Positions 1 through 44,556 of a stretch of DNA of 64,000 nt are shown in pieces. The stretch lies in assembly GCA_037179515.1 (NCBI GenBank), contig JAXCGZ010021070.1, forward strand, positions 21,993-85,992, given 5' to 3'. Made by a program: the position numbers and the translations under genes. Under the pieces are notes generated by a model, which saw only the letters and a list, made by a program, of their open reading frames with translations, was not told where the DNA came from and made no database searches. Each line of letters starts with the position of its first letter. Position 1 is the stretch's first letter. The DNA comes from Halocaridina rubra (Eukaryota > Arthropoda > Malacostraca > Decapoda > Atyidae).

Positions 1-31032
<31,032 letters not shown>

Positions 31033-31289
31033 CCCGCTTATCTGCCCAGACCCCTTTGTTCTGTAAACAGGAGTGTAATTATATAGTTATAATTAATTCA
31101 CATGCAGCTACAACAGTCTAAAACAGGTGTATATGAATAAATATATGACATCCTAGAGCAGATTACAAAACAAGTTATCTTTTTTATTCCTACAATCTTA
31201 GCTTGCATAAGTAGAAAATTAGATATACTTGTAACTCCCAGATTGATGAAACTCATATGGTCCGGGCACATATAAAATTATACATATAC

Positions 31290-34200
31290 ATTGCCCCATT
31301 CCCCCTTTTAAAGGGGGTGGCCAAGCCAAGAAACACGCATACACCATGATCCACACACACCTCACCTATTACTCTTAGCTCCTTGGGGATAAAGGGTTGC
31401 CACATTACCCTCCCTTTCCACCCTGATTAGGTCACCTCCAAGGTAGGCGGGCAAGGATATTCTACAGTGAGGCCCGACGCCGCAGATGTTTACCTCCACT
31501 GCTACATCACATGGCAACTCCCCTCAGGCTTGTCCATCACAGTTAACTGAGCTAGCATATGCGAGAAATCTCTGTGGCCTGTGTCACCAATACACAATCT
31601 TCCTCCACTTATTCCTACCTCTTGCACTCTCTCTTCCTTGCTCCATTGACTTTCTACATGCATCCAAAGCTCTTTTCACACCATCCATCTCATTCTAGGT
31701 CTTCCTCTTGGACTAACTCCAACCACTATTGCGCTCCACACTCTCTTCGCTATTCTTTCTTACTCATCCTTTCCATGTGACCAATCTAACTTAACACTTT
31801 CTGATCTAACCTATCAGACAGCCTTCTTTCAACACCCATTTTCTGCCTGATCTCCTCATTTCTCACTCTTCCTATTCTAGATCCACCAATCATAATTCTC
31901 AAACACCTCACCTCCAATGCATTCAACTTAGTTTTTTTCATCCTCTCTTGCATTCCAAGTCTGTGCTCCATACAATGCTATCGGCACAATCACACCATCA
32001 TATATCCTTCTCTTTGCATTCCCAAATATCTATTCCTAATCAAAATTTTCATCCCTTCTAGACATTTGCTCGCTTCATTCACTCTATGACTTACCCCTGC
32101 ATCCACTCATCCATTCCTTGATATGTGCGATCCCAGATACTTAAAACTTTCGAATTATTAAAGCAACTCCCCATTCAGTCTACATGCAATTATTTTTTTT
32201 TTTTGCATGACACCGGGACAGGCAGAAACTGCCCTCATCAATAAAGGCCCGGGCACGAGAAAATACCAAGATGAAGGAAAAGAAAAAGGTTAAGGACATG
32301 GCAGAGATGAGGTAATGTCACACAAAGGAAAACGACAGACAGAAAAAACAGTCAAAGTACAGAGGACCCAGAGATATGGAGGACTAGGCCCTCAGATGAC
32401 GATAGATCTGCTTTTTGAAGGATGAAAGGTCATAAGAATTAGGAAAGACAGAAGGAGGAAGAGAGTTACAGAGTCTGGAGGTAGATGGGAAGATGCAGTC
32501 GCTGCACTGACCAATCCAAGAGCTACAAATCTCCACACAGTACCTGTGAGAAAAGGCCGCTTGGCGAGTGTTACATGGTCTCAACAGTGGGGGAGGGATG
32601 CAACTCGTTAACTCATCAGAGCAGCGATAGAAAAGAGAAAGGGAAAATATCTTACGGCGAAGAGAGAGAGAATCAAGATTAGAAGTAAGAGTAATGAGTC
32701 TGACTGCCTTAGATTCAATCCTATCAAGGAGATAAGTATAAGAAGAAGCACCCTAGATGTGTAAGCAGTATTCTGAGCAGGGACGGATAATCCTTTATAA
32801 AATTTAAGTAACTGTAAAGAGGAAAAGTAATGACAAAAACGAAACAAAAACCCCAATTTTTTGGATGAAGATTTAAAAATTTGGATTATGTGATTCCTCC
32901 AAGATAAGTTAGAGGCTATATGGATTCCTAATATGTTGATAAAATTAAAAGGGTAAATTTCGTTAGTTTCGAAGACATTAGGGTTATCAGGAGAAGATAA
33001 AGAGATAGCCAAAAAACTGTCTTGAATTTAAATAAATTTTGAGTGCCCACTCAGGTACTCTCTGCAAATCGGAGCCGAGAGTAGAAGAAAGAGTGGTACG
33101 ATACTGATTAGGAGTAGCAGATGAAGGTTGTGAAGAAAAGGCAGAGGAAAAGCGAAGGGTAGAATCATTTACCAATATAAACACTCCTTGTGCATCTCAT
33201 GACTTTACTTTTACCAATAATTACTCGCAACTTCCTTCTTCCGCACACCCTAACAAACTCAAACACCAAATTATTTACTTCATTCTCAGTATAAGCCACC
33301 AGTGCTGTGTCATCTGTGAACAGCAATTGATTCCATTTTCACAACCTTCCATAATCACTCACTAATTCCAAGTCTCTGTTACTCATTTACTTTCCTTACC
33401 ACTCCATCCATATACACATTAAACAACCACGGCAACATTACACAACTTTGATGTAACCCTACATTTACCTCAAACCAATCACTCATACCAATGCTAACCC
33501 TCACACATCCATTTACTCCATCTACTACACTCATACTTATCTACTTTACCTTAATAAAGTGGAACTACACATGCACTCCTCCCATCAACTGGGACCATCC
33601 CTTTTCTAAAACATACATTCACCAACCTAATCATCCATTTCACCAAATCCTCCCCACCTTTTGACAAGCACTCTAAGTGACACCCATCTATCCTTGGTGC
33701 TTTACCTGCTTACGTTGCTCTCAATACCAAATATACCTCCTCTTTTGTTATTTCTCTATAATTCTCATTACCCAACATTGGCATTCTCCATTCACCTGCC
33801 ACTGCCACAATCTCTGCCTCTCTATCATCTTCCTCATATAGCAGATCCTTGAAATACTCAGCCTATCTCTCTCCCACCTTCATTTTTTCTACTAACAATT
33901 GCCCATCTGCTCCTTTCACCCTTTCCTCCCTACCAGACTCCCCTTTAGTCACTCTTTTCACTTCCTTCCAAAACATCTTTTTATTCCTTTCAAAATTTTA
34001 AGACAAGCGTCTACTCCACCTTACATCCGCTTCTCTCTTTGCCTCCACACCACATGCTTCGTTAACCTCCCCTTTGAACTATACCTTTCATATGCCTCAA
34101 CACTACCTATTTTCAACCATACCTCACATGCCTGCTTCTTTTCAGTCACAGCTGCACTAATCTCCTCATTCCACCATCCACTACCTTTCATTTTACTTCC

Positions 34201-35200
34201 ACCTGTACTCTCCTTCCACACTCTGCCTCTGCACACTTCATAACCTCCTCCTTAAAACAACTCCATTCTTCTTCCACTCCCTCCTCAACTTTCTCTTTCA
34301 CTACATTCCACACATTTCTTAGACTAGCCTTATACTCACAGTCTTTCTGTTTCATACTCAGTTCACTTACTTTTAGCACCTCTTTTCCTCTCTTGCTTCT
34401 CCTCTTTCTTCACTTTTCCCATACTCTCACTCTACTTTCCACTAAATAATGATCAGATATTCCACCACTAGCTGCTCTCTGTGCATTCACATCCAATACT
34501 CTTCATCACCCTCCTGTCCACTACAAGATAATCTATTAATGCTCTATCAACTACTCTTCCATTCTCTACTCTGACCCACATATACTTGAGCACATCCTTC
34601 TTTTTAAATACTGTATTGGCAATCAACAGCTCTATCAATATGCATTTCTATCATTTTATCTCCATTCTCATTCCTACCAAGTACGCCATACTTTCCAATT
34701 ACACCATCCACTGGCTCATTCCCGACTCTAGCATTCAAATCTCCCATCAACACCACATTCATTCCCTAGTCTTCCACACACTCGTTCAATTTCATTCAAA
34801 ATTCTTCTCTTTCTTCCTCACTTCTTTCACTGCCAGGCTCATATGCACTCACAAATGCCCAAACCTAGCATCCCAGTCTCATTTTAGCTACAATTATTTG
34901 AGATGGTACTTCCGTCCATTCCACCACACTCCTACGCCTCTTTTCACTCACCAACAGAACCACTTCCTCTCTTCCTCTCCCTCTCTCAACTCCAGACACC
35001 CTACCTACAACACTCTCAAATGTGACCTCACCACTCCCTTTTCTCTTAGTTTTGCTCAGTGCAAGTACACTACATCCAATTTTCTCTTCACAAACATACA
35101 GTATTCCTTATCACCTACCTCTTAACTTTCATTACACCACAACTACGCACATTCAGAGGCCCAATCACTACAGTTTTGGCTGGATCTCTCCCGCCAGAAT
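31290..35200 (-). mobile_element. RTE-like non-LTR retrotransposon, decayed, with nested insertion
   Basis: The minus strand carries an endonuclease motif (M-G-D-L-N-A-R-V-G-N-E-P near 34740) and a linker helix region (G-W-W-N-E-E-I near 34170). At 31786-31971 is C-L-R-I-M-I-G-G-S-R-I-G-R-V-R-N-E-E-I and L-S-D-R-L-D-Q, the C-terminal part of RTE-type reverse transcriptase. The 3' tail at 31290-31540 matches 48665-48965 (reverse complement) and 43180-43385. Stops and frameshifts are throughout. It is interrupted by the element at about 32190-33182. Confidence 0.78.
32190..33182 (-). mobile_element. Jockey-like LINE, 5'-truncated, nested in the RTE copy
   Basis: The poly-T at 32191 is its poly-A tail on the minus strand, preceded by GACACCGGGACAGGC. 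The minus strand encodes S-H-R-Y-C-V-E-I-C-S and L-C-N-S-L-P-P-S-V-F-P-N-S, then F-K-K-Q-I-Y-R-H-L-R-A, the conserved end of jockey/CR1-group reverse transcriptase. Upstream is I-N-I-L-G-I-H-I-A-S-N-L-S-W-R. The copy starts just after where the catalytic F-A-D-D motif would be. Confidence 0.82.
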
Positions 35201-36074
35201 ACCCCCGCATAAAACTGATATATCAAATGCTACTCTAACAGCAGGAGTGCAGAACTACACCAGAGTAATGGTTACTATTGAGTACCATTTCACACCATAA
35301 AATTAATCACCATAAAACAACTATATATCATGTACAATGACTACAATATTATATACAAAACAGTGCACTGAAGTCCAAAACAGATTAAAAAAACTCTAAC
35401 GCATAATATAAAGGTGTCATAATTTTGATATGGTGGGGCAGAAGATTTACACAGCAATGGAAGAAAGGGGTTAAATAAAACTAGAATGATGGAATAACGA
35501 CAGCAATACATACTGGCAATCTTCTCAGGTTGATCACTCAGTAAAATGCCATTTATAGTCGACCATGTTAAAGGTTGGAGAAAAATACAAAAATATGCAA
35601 CTTTCACGGATCTGAAAAACTATACAGTGTACTCTGTCAAAAGATCTAAGGCCATACTGATATATAAACATAGAATATTCATACCCACTGATTAACTGAC
35701 ACCGACTGGTCTAACAATAAAAGCAAATGTGTGTCACCTTCCAACTCTCAAACACAGTAGGTCACACTACAAAGTTGTCAAGGTACCAGCACGCCACACT
35801 ACTTCCTACATCTGTTCATATTACTTTAATTATCTTTCTTAGCTTTAATAAACCTGAGAAATTAGTTACGATATTGCTAGAAATAATTTCAACAATATTT
35901 ATTCTGGCACAATTTTGCAGACAGTTTTGAAATAAAAGCCTTTAAATCCGTCATTGACCTTCCAACAGCCATTATATAATATAACTTTTTCAATAGAATA
36001 TTATTCCCACAAATAGATGTCAAGAAATATATAAAAGGAGGGTATCAATACAAGAAGATTCCAGATTCAAAGAG

Positions 36075-36325
36075 ATACGAACATTCACAGATACTTAAAG
36101 TACAAATATATGCAGTACTGTATAGTACTTAGGCTAGATACTTAACTACTACGTAAAACAATGTATAAAGAATTAATGAATTTTAATACAGTAATAATAA
36201 TGCATTAATACAGTACAATACAATAATGCATACATTAATTCATGGGTAGATAATAAGTAGGTTTATGTTTATATCTGTGATTATTCATAGCTCAGTTGTT
36301 CGTAAGTAGGTGAGTTCCTTTATAT
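36075..36325. mobile_element. MITE copy D, partial
   Basis: Shares GCAGTACTGTATAGTACTTAGGC-type interior blocks (shown here as GCAGTACTG and TACTTAGGCTA) and the right end CAGTTGTTCGTAAGTAGG with the other MITE copies. The left terminus is not recognisable. Confidence 0.6.
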
Positions 36326-39300
36326 ATAAAGTATATATAGTGTAATCATCTAACAACACAAAGAATATTACTAACGAGAAAATGAGACTTGGAAGGAGAA
36401 ACGTTAAACAGGCATAAAGACAGAGGCATAGACAATAAAACACAAACGTGTAAGCAGCTATATAAAGAATACATAGGTACATACAATAATAATATGCTGC
36501 AGCCATACACATGAATAAACAAGTCACAAGCATACAGATAAAGAGGAGACACTAATGCATATACACACATTTGAATAGAATCACACTAGAAACTTAGAAT
36601 CCAAGCAAACAAAAGTGTTGAACATGTCAAGATAACCCACCTGAGTCACATGCCAGGAACAGCTGCCAACTAACCAACTACTGTACACACATGTGTATCA
36701 ACCAAACGCTGTACAAAGTATACATGTGTACAATAACATAAGTGAAAAGCTGTGATCTATATATGATAATACGATTCTTAGGGCAACCACCTACATCCTA
36801 GCTCATTAAATTATTATTTCCTAATGAATTCTGACGTTAATAAAAATTTTTAGGGTTTAACTATTATTTTACAAAATAAACAAGACAACAGTGCACTATC
36901 GGCTTTCATGTATATTAAACATTTTAGAAAGAAAAGGAAGATTTACATAAGTTGTGTTATAATAAGAAATTTATGAAAAAATACAGTGCAAATTCACAAT
37001 TATAAAATACGGAAATGCCACATCCCTCAATATTTTGTACTGACTATTGTGCTTTTGCTACACTGCAATGATACTGTGCTTGCTTGTAATATTAAGAAAA
37101 TTTTATACCAATGCTAAGATTAATAGAAAAGTAGTTAATAATTACGTTAATAAACAAATATACTTTTGCGAAACCATAATCAATAGGGATAGACACAGAA
37201 AAGAAACAAAAATGAAATAAAGACTTGAAACAAGAAGCTATAACAAGAAAAACCTATATAATGGGTGCCATCCTTGCCAGCTGACCAAGAAAAAGTCAGG
37301 TCGTTGATTCCAAAAGACAATAACAAAGAGGAGGTAATCAGAATATAAAGCAATTTCTACATTCAAACAATGTGTAGCTTTCATGACAAGACAGCATAAA
37401 CTGCAGAGTAAAAATGGCAATCCTCACAATTTACGTACTAATACAGTATGGGGTTCAAGAGAAAGATGAGCCTATAACGAATTCTAAGCATCCTGCACCC
37501 TTCTCCCTTACTAGAGGAAAAGGTTTCACAAAACAGGTCCATAAGTAATTGAACTAGAAGGAGAACAAGAACTTGTAGGGGAACATTGACCCTAAAATTA
37601 GATGTCATGCCACAAAAAGCCATTTGGACTACACTCCACATATAATTGCAAATTGTATTACTCGCAACATTTATAAAGTCCATGCTGTGACGAATCATCA
37701 CCATCACAGGACAGAAAGCATGACATGGACCAGGATGGACGTTGAAGCACACTAGGAGTAAACTAAGCATGAAATGAAAATGAGGCAAAAATTACAAAGT
37801 GGTATTTTGGACATCTGGAATGTTTACGAGAAAAAAATACTGTTAAAGAACTGTAAAAATATCTAAGGCATATGAGATTACAAGGGAAAATACCTGTTAT
37901 CTAATATGACTATCCTGTACATATCTTATTTTAGATTTTATGTATCAACAGTAGTCTCAATTTGGGGTGGACATACACGGTTTGAAGATGGGGAATTAAG
38001 GCTGGATGCCCTTCCTAATACCTGCTATGGGCTTGAAGGTGGGTTTGTCACCTTCCCAGTCGAGAATACTACCAAGAGTAATAAGAGAAACTTGTACTTG
38101 ACCAAAGTATGAAATATATAAAAGATCAAGACACGCCTTGCCTTTAACAAGACCACCCAAATACCAAGGGTGCAGGAAGGCATTTAGCAAAAATAACTGA
38201 CATAAAGTATATATCACTGTTCCTGAAAAAACATGTATGCCTATATATAATTATGGTTGCTATCTCATTCGAAGAACGAATCAGGATATGATAGGAATGC
38301 TAAGTGTATATATATTCATTTTAAGCAAACTTTGAAAGAAATATTATATCTTATTGCATGACACCTAAGACTTGGAAAGGTGTAAACAATATATATTACA
38401 AGCGATACATCACACTTTAGTATGCAGAAAAAGAATGCACTTGAAGTCTGACAAATAATAAGATGAATACTGTATAGAGATATTGAAACTATATATGTAT
38501 CCTACCTTTCCAGAACTTCCCCTTGACCATATACAAACACCATATTTTCACACTTATGTGTGGCTCAACAGCCACACAAAACCTTACTCTCTCTACTTTC
38601 CACAGTTAAGAACCTCCCTTGATGAGACAACAGTGTATACTGCAACTAAATACGAATTCACATGGTATGCTGTACAAGAATTTTAGGCCAACGTGGCTGA
38701 GGAAGAGGGAGGGTAACAAAAAACTAAATAAAAAAAGTACCACATTGCACTTACATTTCGCGCATTTTTTCACCTTTTCTCCAATACAAAAATTCTTAAC
38801 TTCAGCTGGTCTAGTGCTGCTATCACAATAGTAATAAGTAGTTTTTCAATATAATGCCAAAATGGAACATGAGAAGCATCATATCAGGAGCTACATATGG
38901 TTTTCTATTAGTACAAAATATAAAGAAATTCCAAATTAACTAGTAACAAAGCAATGGGTCTAACAGATGGAGGGACACGTAGCACAACGTGAGTTGGTGC
39001 AGTAATCCCATATTGAAGAGAAAACTGTTACTGATTGGCTGCAGCTTTGGCATAGAAGTTTTTGGATGGGGTACAGAACATGGCGGACTTAAAGTGGTAT
39101 CACAGGTGTGGCAAAGGTGGTGGAGTGGATATTCAGAGCTTAGGAAGAGAGGAGGAAATGAGCACTGTGGACAGGTGCCAAAATCAGTCTCCAAAAGCTT
39201 GGCAATGCAAGAGGTTAAGACTGAAAGGACAAAATACCTACACACAGATGTAATATTATGGCATGTGCCAGTATCAATAGAACTGTTGCTCCCGTAAATA

Positions 39301-42300
39301 ACTATGACTGGAACTGAAAGGGAAGCAAACGAGAATATACTGCACAGTTAAAATGATTAAGGAGAGTACAGTATCAAAAAGCAATCATTAAAAATGTAAA
39401 AAATTCAGTTTTAAAAACACTTAGTTGGCAATATACAAGTTTTAAAAAATCACAAGGGTAAACAGGCACAATCACTTCAAAATCTTTTAAAAACTATATG
39501 AATGAGGCAGAAGGGAAAGAATAAAAGCTCTTCATTTTCTGTAAGTTTGGAGAAACATAACAAAAAAGCAACAAGGTCAAATAAAATGTACCTATTACCT
39601 AACTATACAATTCAAGGTCGGATACCAGTTGGGCTATGTACATACATCATCAATATAGACTATATCTTTAGTCATTAGTGAAAGACCAAAATAGTTGACT
39701 GGGAAAACACTCATGACTGACATAAACTTAAAATACAACTGTATCATTAAATTTTCATTACGACTCGAATACGTCAATTATATATGTTTGAGCGATGATG
39801 CACAATCAAATCTTACAATTCTGAACCTTTAGTCAATAGCAAAGTATTTAGAAACTATAAATTGTATAATAAAGTAAACTGTACAGTATATCTTCATTAA
39901 ATGATTTATATCTTACTATTCAACAATAATGCTACATATACAGTACAGCAGTGTAGACATATACCGTAATACTGCATATACAAGCTTGGAAGAATTAAAT
40001 AAAAATCTTTATATACATGGCTTATTCTCTCATTCTTACTCCAAAATATATACAGCTCATATATCAAGAACATAACTCAATATTCCAGGTAAATGCAAAT
40101 TTAAATGATATTTAGCTACGAGGGAAATAATATCCTAGACATAGATGATGAAAAGTAAATCTACCCAAGGGCTGAAAATTTGGAGAATGGAAAAATAAAG
40201 TTTAGGTCTTGCAAAAGAAGTGGCACTATTTATATTTTAACTCAATTAGAAAATCCAGCTCAGAACCATAATACACATGCTACAATATAATTAGAGCTTA
40301 AATTGTTCTTTACTACACTAAAGTACTCTAAAATGAAAATTAATTACTTGGTGACGATGAAGAATAACTACATAAAAAGAAATTCCAAAAAATATGGAAT
40401 TCAAACACATTACACAAGTACCAAGGTGAGAATGTAAGACTAAAATGATATGAATACCATCGAGATGTATTTCATGAGGGTGACCAAGGGAAGAAAGATT
40501 ATAAATTGAACATCATAAGTTCAAATTATCAGGATAAATAGCAATATACCTTCCCAGAAAGATATCACCATCATCACTGAAATTTATCTTGTTCTTATGG
40601 TATTCTAAGTAACATACTAAAGAACAGTAGCCAAATGCTAAATACAATATATGTAACAAATAAGAAAACACTCAAAACCATAACAAACTTAGCTCCTGTC
40701 AGCAGGTAGGCGTTCACAATGTAATGTGTACAACCGCAAGGTCATGCAATGAATTTGTACTTGGTATCAATGTTATCGAGAGTGCACAAGCACATTTCAA
40801 GTCATTAGACACAAGATTTGAAATTACTGTAATCATCTTTTTCTTATATTCACCCGCTTAATTCACTAATTAGTAGGATACTGTATAAACTTTAAGAACA
40901 TCTACTCACATTCATCTGAGAATGATACTGTGTAAATTCTAAGAACAAATTAACATAACTTACACTGTATTTGGGGAAAAACTTCAAAATATACAAACAA
41001 AATCACTTAAGTAAACTAAAAGGGAAATTACTGACTCAAATGAGAAATAATATTATAACAAAGAAACACTATACAGTACTCCAATAATCAAGGCACACTA
41101 TGCAATTCGTTCCATACCATCTTAGAAACAAAGGCAAGATACAAACTAGTTAAGCATGTACTGGCTACATTTAAAGGTTTTTCTTAAAACCAATTACTTT
41201 TGAATAAGTTACAGAAACTTGTTAGGAATACAAGTACTATACTGTATACTGTACTATTGAAATTATAGACATTTACACAGACTTTACTTTGAAGAACAGT
41301 GGTTACGAACTGCATATTAAGCAAGGGACACATGCGTGTTACACTGGCATGTGGAATTTTTTTTTTTTTTTTTTTGCTTTCCAAGAAGTAATGAAAACAG
41401 AACAAAAAAGAATAACATTCACAGTCAAGATAAAAAGCATTTTAATCTCTGTAAGTACTATTTATGTTTATAATAAACAAATCTTATTTTGCAACAGTTC
41501 AATTAGTGCATGGCAACAAACTAAGAATGGAAAAGCTCCAAGTACTGTGGTACAGTATATTGATACTTTATTACTATCTATTTAAAGTATAGTATGTATA
41601 ATTATATTTAGTTCGATTTTAGTATACAAGTAACTGATATTATAAAGCAAGCCACTGAGATAGTTTTGAAGTTTACTTAAGCAAACTACGACTGAAGTCA
41701 TATTTTAATGGTACAGGATTTTATTTATGCTGCAATACCTTCTCAACAGAAATGATTACATATTGTATATTTCTCATTCCAAATTACTTAAATTCTATTT
41801 TTTTATTGGTAAAACTATTTAACAACTTCAAAATTCAAGGATATTTTTGCATGTTATAAATTTTTTGACTGAAACGAATAATAATTTGCAAGTTGATCAT
41901 GATTACACGATTTATAAAAAATAAAACTAAATTATTATTGACATTTGTGACAGGACTCAAAAGGGTAAATCTACTTGTAGCACTGCACAACTCCCACTTG
42001 AGAAAAAATCTCCAGAAATATTTAATGGTTAGTTTAGCTAACTAGTTACCAAAGGTGTTTATTATCATATGTTTTTTCTTTTCTACATTTTGCCCTCGTT
42101 TTCTATATTCATTTCATTCGGGTGTGTGAAAGCAAACGCTTACCTATATTTAAAAAGTTATAGAGATTGGTATTTGTGGCAAGACAAGAATGGGGCCACG
42201 GAAGAATTTCTTGACCTCTGCTAGTTTATGTTAAAAACTAGAACCACCTAATCTTACAAAACTACAAACATATGTTCTCAAGATACAATCCAAAAAGGAA

Positions 42301-42480
42301 TCAAAACGTACCCAAATTATATGCTGTTCGGACCTCATTCATTTCTCATGGAAAAAAATAAATAAAAAAAATGGGTCTTTATCAAACTAATACTACTCAT
42401 ATATCAACTAGAGAAGACCATTAAAACTAATGTAAATAAGAAGGAAAGACACTACATTAACAACCTTATAGGTAAATATA
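36326..42480. other. AT-rich sequence, nothing recognised
   Basis: About 6 kb without a supportable gene, RNA or transposon. Open frames at 37438-37788 (-) and 38989-39297 (+) have no splice, start-context or similarity support. Confidence 0.4.
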
Positions 42481-42794
42481 GCTCACGAAAATACGGCCAA
42501 AATATGTAAAAGCAGGGTAGTGGGTAGGGGGGAGAGTCATATCTGTCAAGACTAAAAATACAAAGGAAGAAAATATGCGGGAGAGAGAGAGAGGGCGCCG
42601 CAGTGGAACCTCTGTTCGCGATATGCGATAATGACGAAGGACACGTCCACGCAGTTTCTTTTTACACTCATTTCTCCCACATAACAAAATGTTACTACTC
42701 AATATGACCCCAAGAATTTAATTTGATGTATTTGTCAACAGTTGCACACACCGAGAGGATGAAATACGTTTGAGAATAAAGCAAAAACTCTCAC

Positions 42795-42870
42795 CAAGTG
42801 TAGGTAATGCCAATGGAAGATTTCCAAATCTCTTTTTCTCTCTCCACTGTTTGTTGTGCTTCTCGTGCTG
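42795..42870 (-). other. Candidate non-coding first exon of the CCPG1-like gene
   Basis: On the minus strand, a non-AT-rich stretch containing AGTGGAGAGAGAAAAAG ends CTACACTTG with the good donor GTGAGAG at 42794. It lies just downstream of a cluster of bZIP-type sites. There is no coding sequence. The assignment to this gene is inference from orientation, donor and the lack of another candidate; the exon start is approximate. Confidence 0.35.
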
Positions 42871-42893
42871 CGATCTGTTGGTCAACAAGTTAA

Positions 42894-42925
42894 ACACGTG
42901 TGCTCTTACGTCATGGATTACGTCA
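42894..42925 (-). promoter_or_regulatory. Candidate promoter elements: paired TGACGTAA sites and ACACGTGT
   Basis: Read on the minus strand: TGACGTAA at 42925-42918 and again at 42913-42906, 12 bp apart, then the E-box-like ACACGTGT at 42901-42894. All contain an ACGT core of the kind bound by CREB/ATF/XBP1-type bZIP or bHLH factors. Mammalian CCPG1 is induced by the unfolded-protein response, so such sites would make sense here. The link is inferred. Confidence 0.4.
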
Positions 42926-42945
42926 TGAAATATCTACCTGAGTAC

Positions 42946-43074
<129 letters not shown>

Positions 43075-43179
43075 TATACTTTTCTTTCTTCAATTTAGAC
43101 TTCATTCTAATATTATGCAACAAATATTGGTCACAAAATATTCTTCAAGTTAACGATAATACATACAAATACATAGCCT

Positions 43180-43385
43180 CATTGCCTCTTCTAAGGGGGT
43201 GGCCGAGCCATGACACATTCACCACGCTCCACATACACCTCAACTACTCCTCTTAGCTCCTCGGGGATAAAAGGCTACCACATTCCCCCCCTTTCACCTT
43301 GCTTGGGCCACCCATAAGGTAGGTAGGCAAGAATATTCTACAGTGAAGACCGACAGCCGCAGCTGGTTTACCCTCACCGCTTTGA
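43180..43385 (-). mobile_element. RTE-like LINE, 3' tail only
   Basis: Matches the 3' tail of the copies at 31290-31540 and, inverted, 48700-48965: shared AGGGGGTGGCC, CTCTTAGCTCCT and AATATTCTACAGTGA blocks. No coding part is present, consistent with a strongly 5'-truncated insertion. Confidence 0.75.
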
Positions 43386-43493
43386 AGTGTTATGGCAAAG
43401 AATACTTCCTAAATGGTTCCGTGAACCTTTATTTTTTATATTGTAATGCATACTGTAGACCTTTTATAAGAATTGTTGCAGATTATCAGACAT

Positions 43494-43507
43494 TATTATT
43501 ATTAATA

Positions 43508-43574
<67 letters not shown>
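43494..43574. repeat. (TTA)n microsatellite
   Basis: TTA trinucleotides directly abutting the SINE copy at 43575-43755. Confidence 0.95.
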
Positions 43575-43755
43575 GGATTCGGTTTTACGTCACGAACTCC
43601 CTTTTCTAGTAGGGGCTAGGACAGTTGCCTTCTTGCGAAGGACTTGTTCTGGCAGATGTAATCGTTACCCTGAGAGTATGCTTCAGTCCGTGACTGAGAG
43701 CGAACCTCGACCTGCCGCCTCAGAGTCGCGGACGCTACCATTTTGCCACGGAGAC
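43575..43755 (-). mobile_element. tRNA-derived SINE, family 1, copy 1 (subfamily b)
   Basis: Reverse complement of the family consensus. On the plus strand it reads GGTTTTACGTCACGAACTCC to CCACGGAGAC. It shares GATTCGG, CACGAACTCC and ATTTTGCCACGGAGAC with the 58.3-kb copy, which defines a subfamily. Flanked by TTA repeats on both sides. Confidence 0.85.

Positions 43756-43809
<54 letters not shown>
43756..43809. repeat. (TTA)n microsatellite
   Basis: TTA array on the other side of SINE copy 1. The SINE either landed inside one array or seeded it. Confidence 0.95.
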
Positions 43810-44079
43810 GTTATAACCATTCTTGTAGATATGGTAAAATATTCTTTATTTCTAATAGCAAGTTTATCTTTTTCTTGTGCAAGTGCAATGCGAATTGCAG
43901 ATATGATTTTACGTGAATACAAACCATTACAAAAATAATCTAAAATGCCTGTTATAGAATAGTTGAGTTTTGCTTTTGTTTTAGGCGAACTCTTGTATAT
44001 TTCCCAATATAGCCTTTATTATAATTCACATGTTTCAGTATCTCTCCCAAGCTACATTAGCAACAGTCCCCCTACAGCT

Positions 44080-44340
44080 TCATGATATGGTAACTCCCCT
44101 CACAACCGTTGTGAGAGTTGAGGTATCATTATTCATTATTGTTTCTTATTATTTATTGTAATTGCATTCTTATTTGTTTTTATTTCCTGTTAAATAGAGT
44201 TTAATTCTCTTGTTTTGGTATTCTTGTACTTATACTTGATTCGTCTATTGTTGATGCCTGGATGAGTGGCTTGTTTTGTTCATTCCAGCTTCAAGAATAA
44301 AGCCTCAGTTTTGGTTCTATATGTTATTTGACCCTAACGT
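44080..44340 (+). other. Possible LTR / leader upstream of a gag remnant
   Basis: The sequence between about 44080 and 44340 contains an AATAAA (near 44297) and lies upstream of the gag frame. No second copy occurs in the window, so an LTR cannot be confirmed. Confidence 0.25.
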
Positions 44341-44556
44341 AAAATTGATAGACTTAGGACCCAATATTTTTGGTGACGAGCTGTCTGGATTGAATCTCAA
44401 CTCTCTGAACCTGTTTCTGACCCATTATGACCTCCGATTTTCAAGAGATGAGTGGGATTCCTAAAGCTTATTCTCTGCTACGTGGATTGAGGTAACGAAG
44501 ATTGGCTTTAGTTGCTTATGGAAAATACTTCATCTGTTACCTAGGCTAGGCTAACC

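Larger units (their letters stand above)
31061..42794 (-). other. Putative first intron (5' UTR intron), about 11.7 kb
   Basis: The first coding exon is preceded by a good acceptor, so at least one non-coding exon lies upstream. If the 42.8-kb candidate is right, this whole interval is intron 1. It contains an RTE-type LINE with a nested jockey-like LINE (31.3-35.2 kb) and a partial MITE (36.08-36.33 kb). From 36.3 to 42.5 kb it is AT-rich with no recognised element. Confidence 0.4.

Noticed and set aside
34021..35300. Plus-strand Ser/Thr/His-rich frames around 33.6-35.3 kb
   Set aside because: Antisense shadows of the RTE-like LINE endonuclease and linker.
37438..37788. 116-codon minus-strand frame with Cys and hydrophobic residues
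   Set aside because: No similarity I recognise, no splice agreement with the gene, and ordinary AT-rich composition; likely chance.
38940..39297. Overlapping plus/minus frames of about 100 codons
   Set aside because: Both strands open over the same stretch without start or splice support; no domain recognised.
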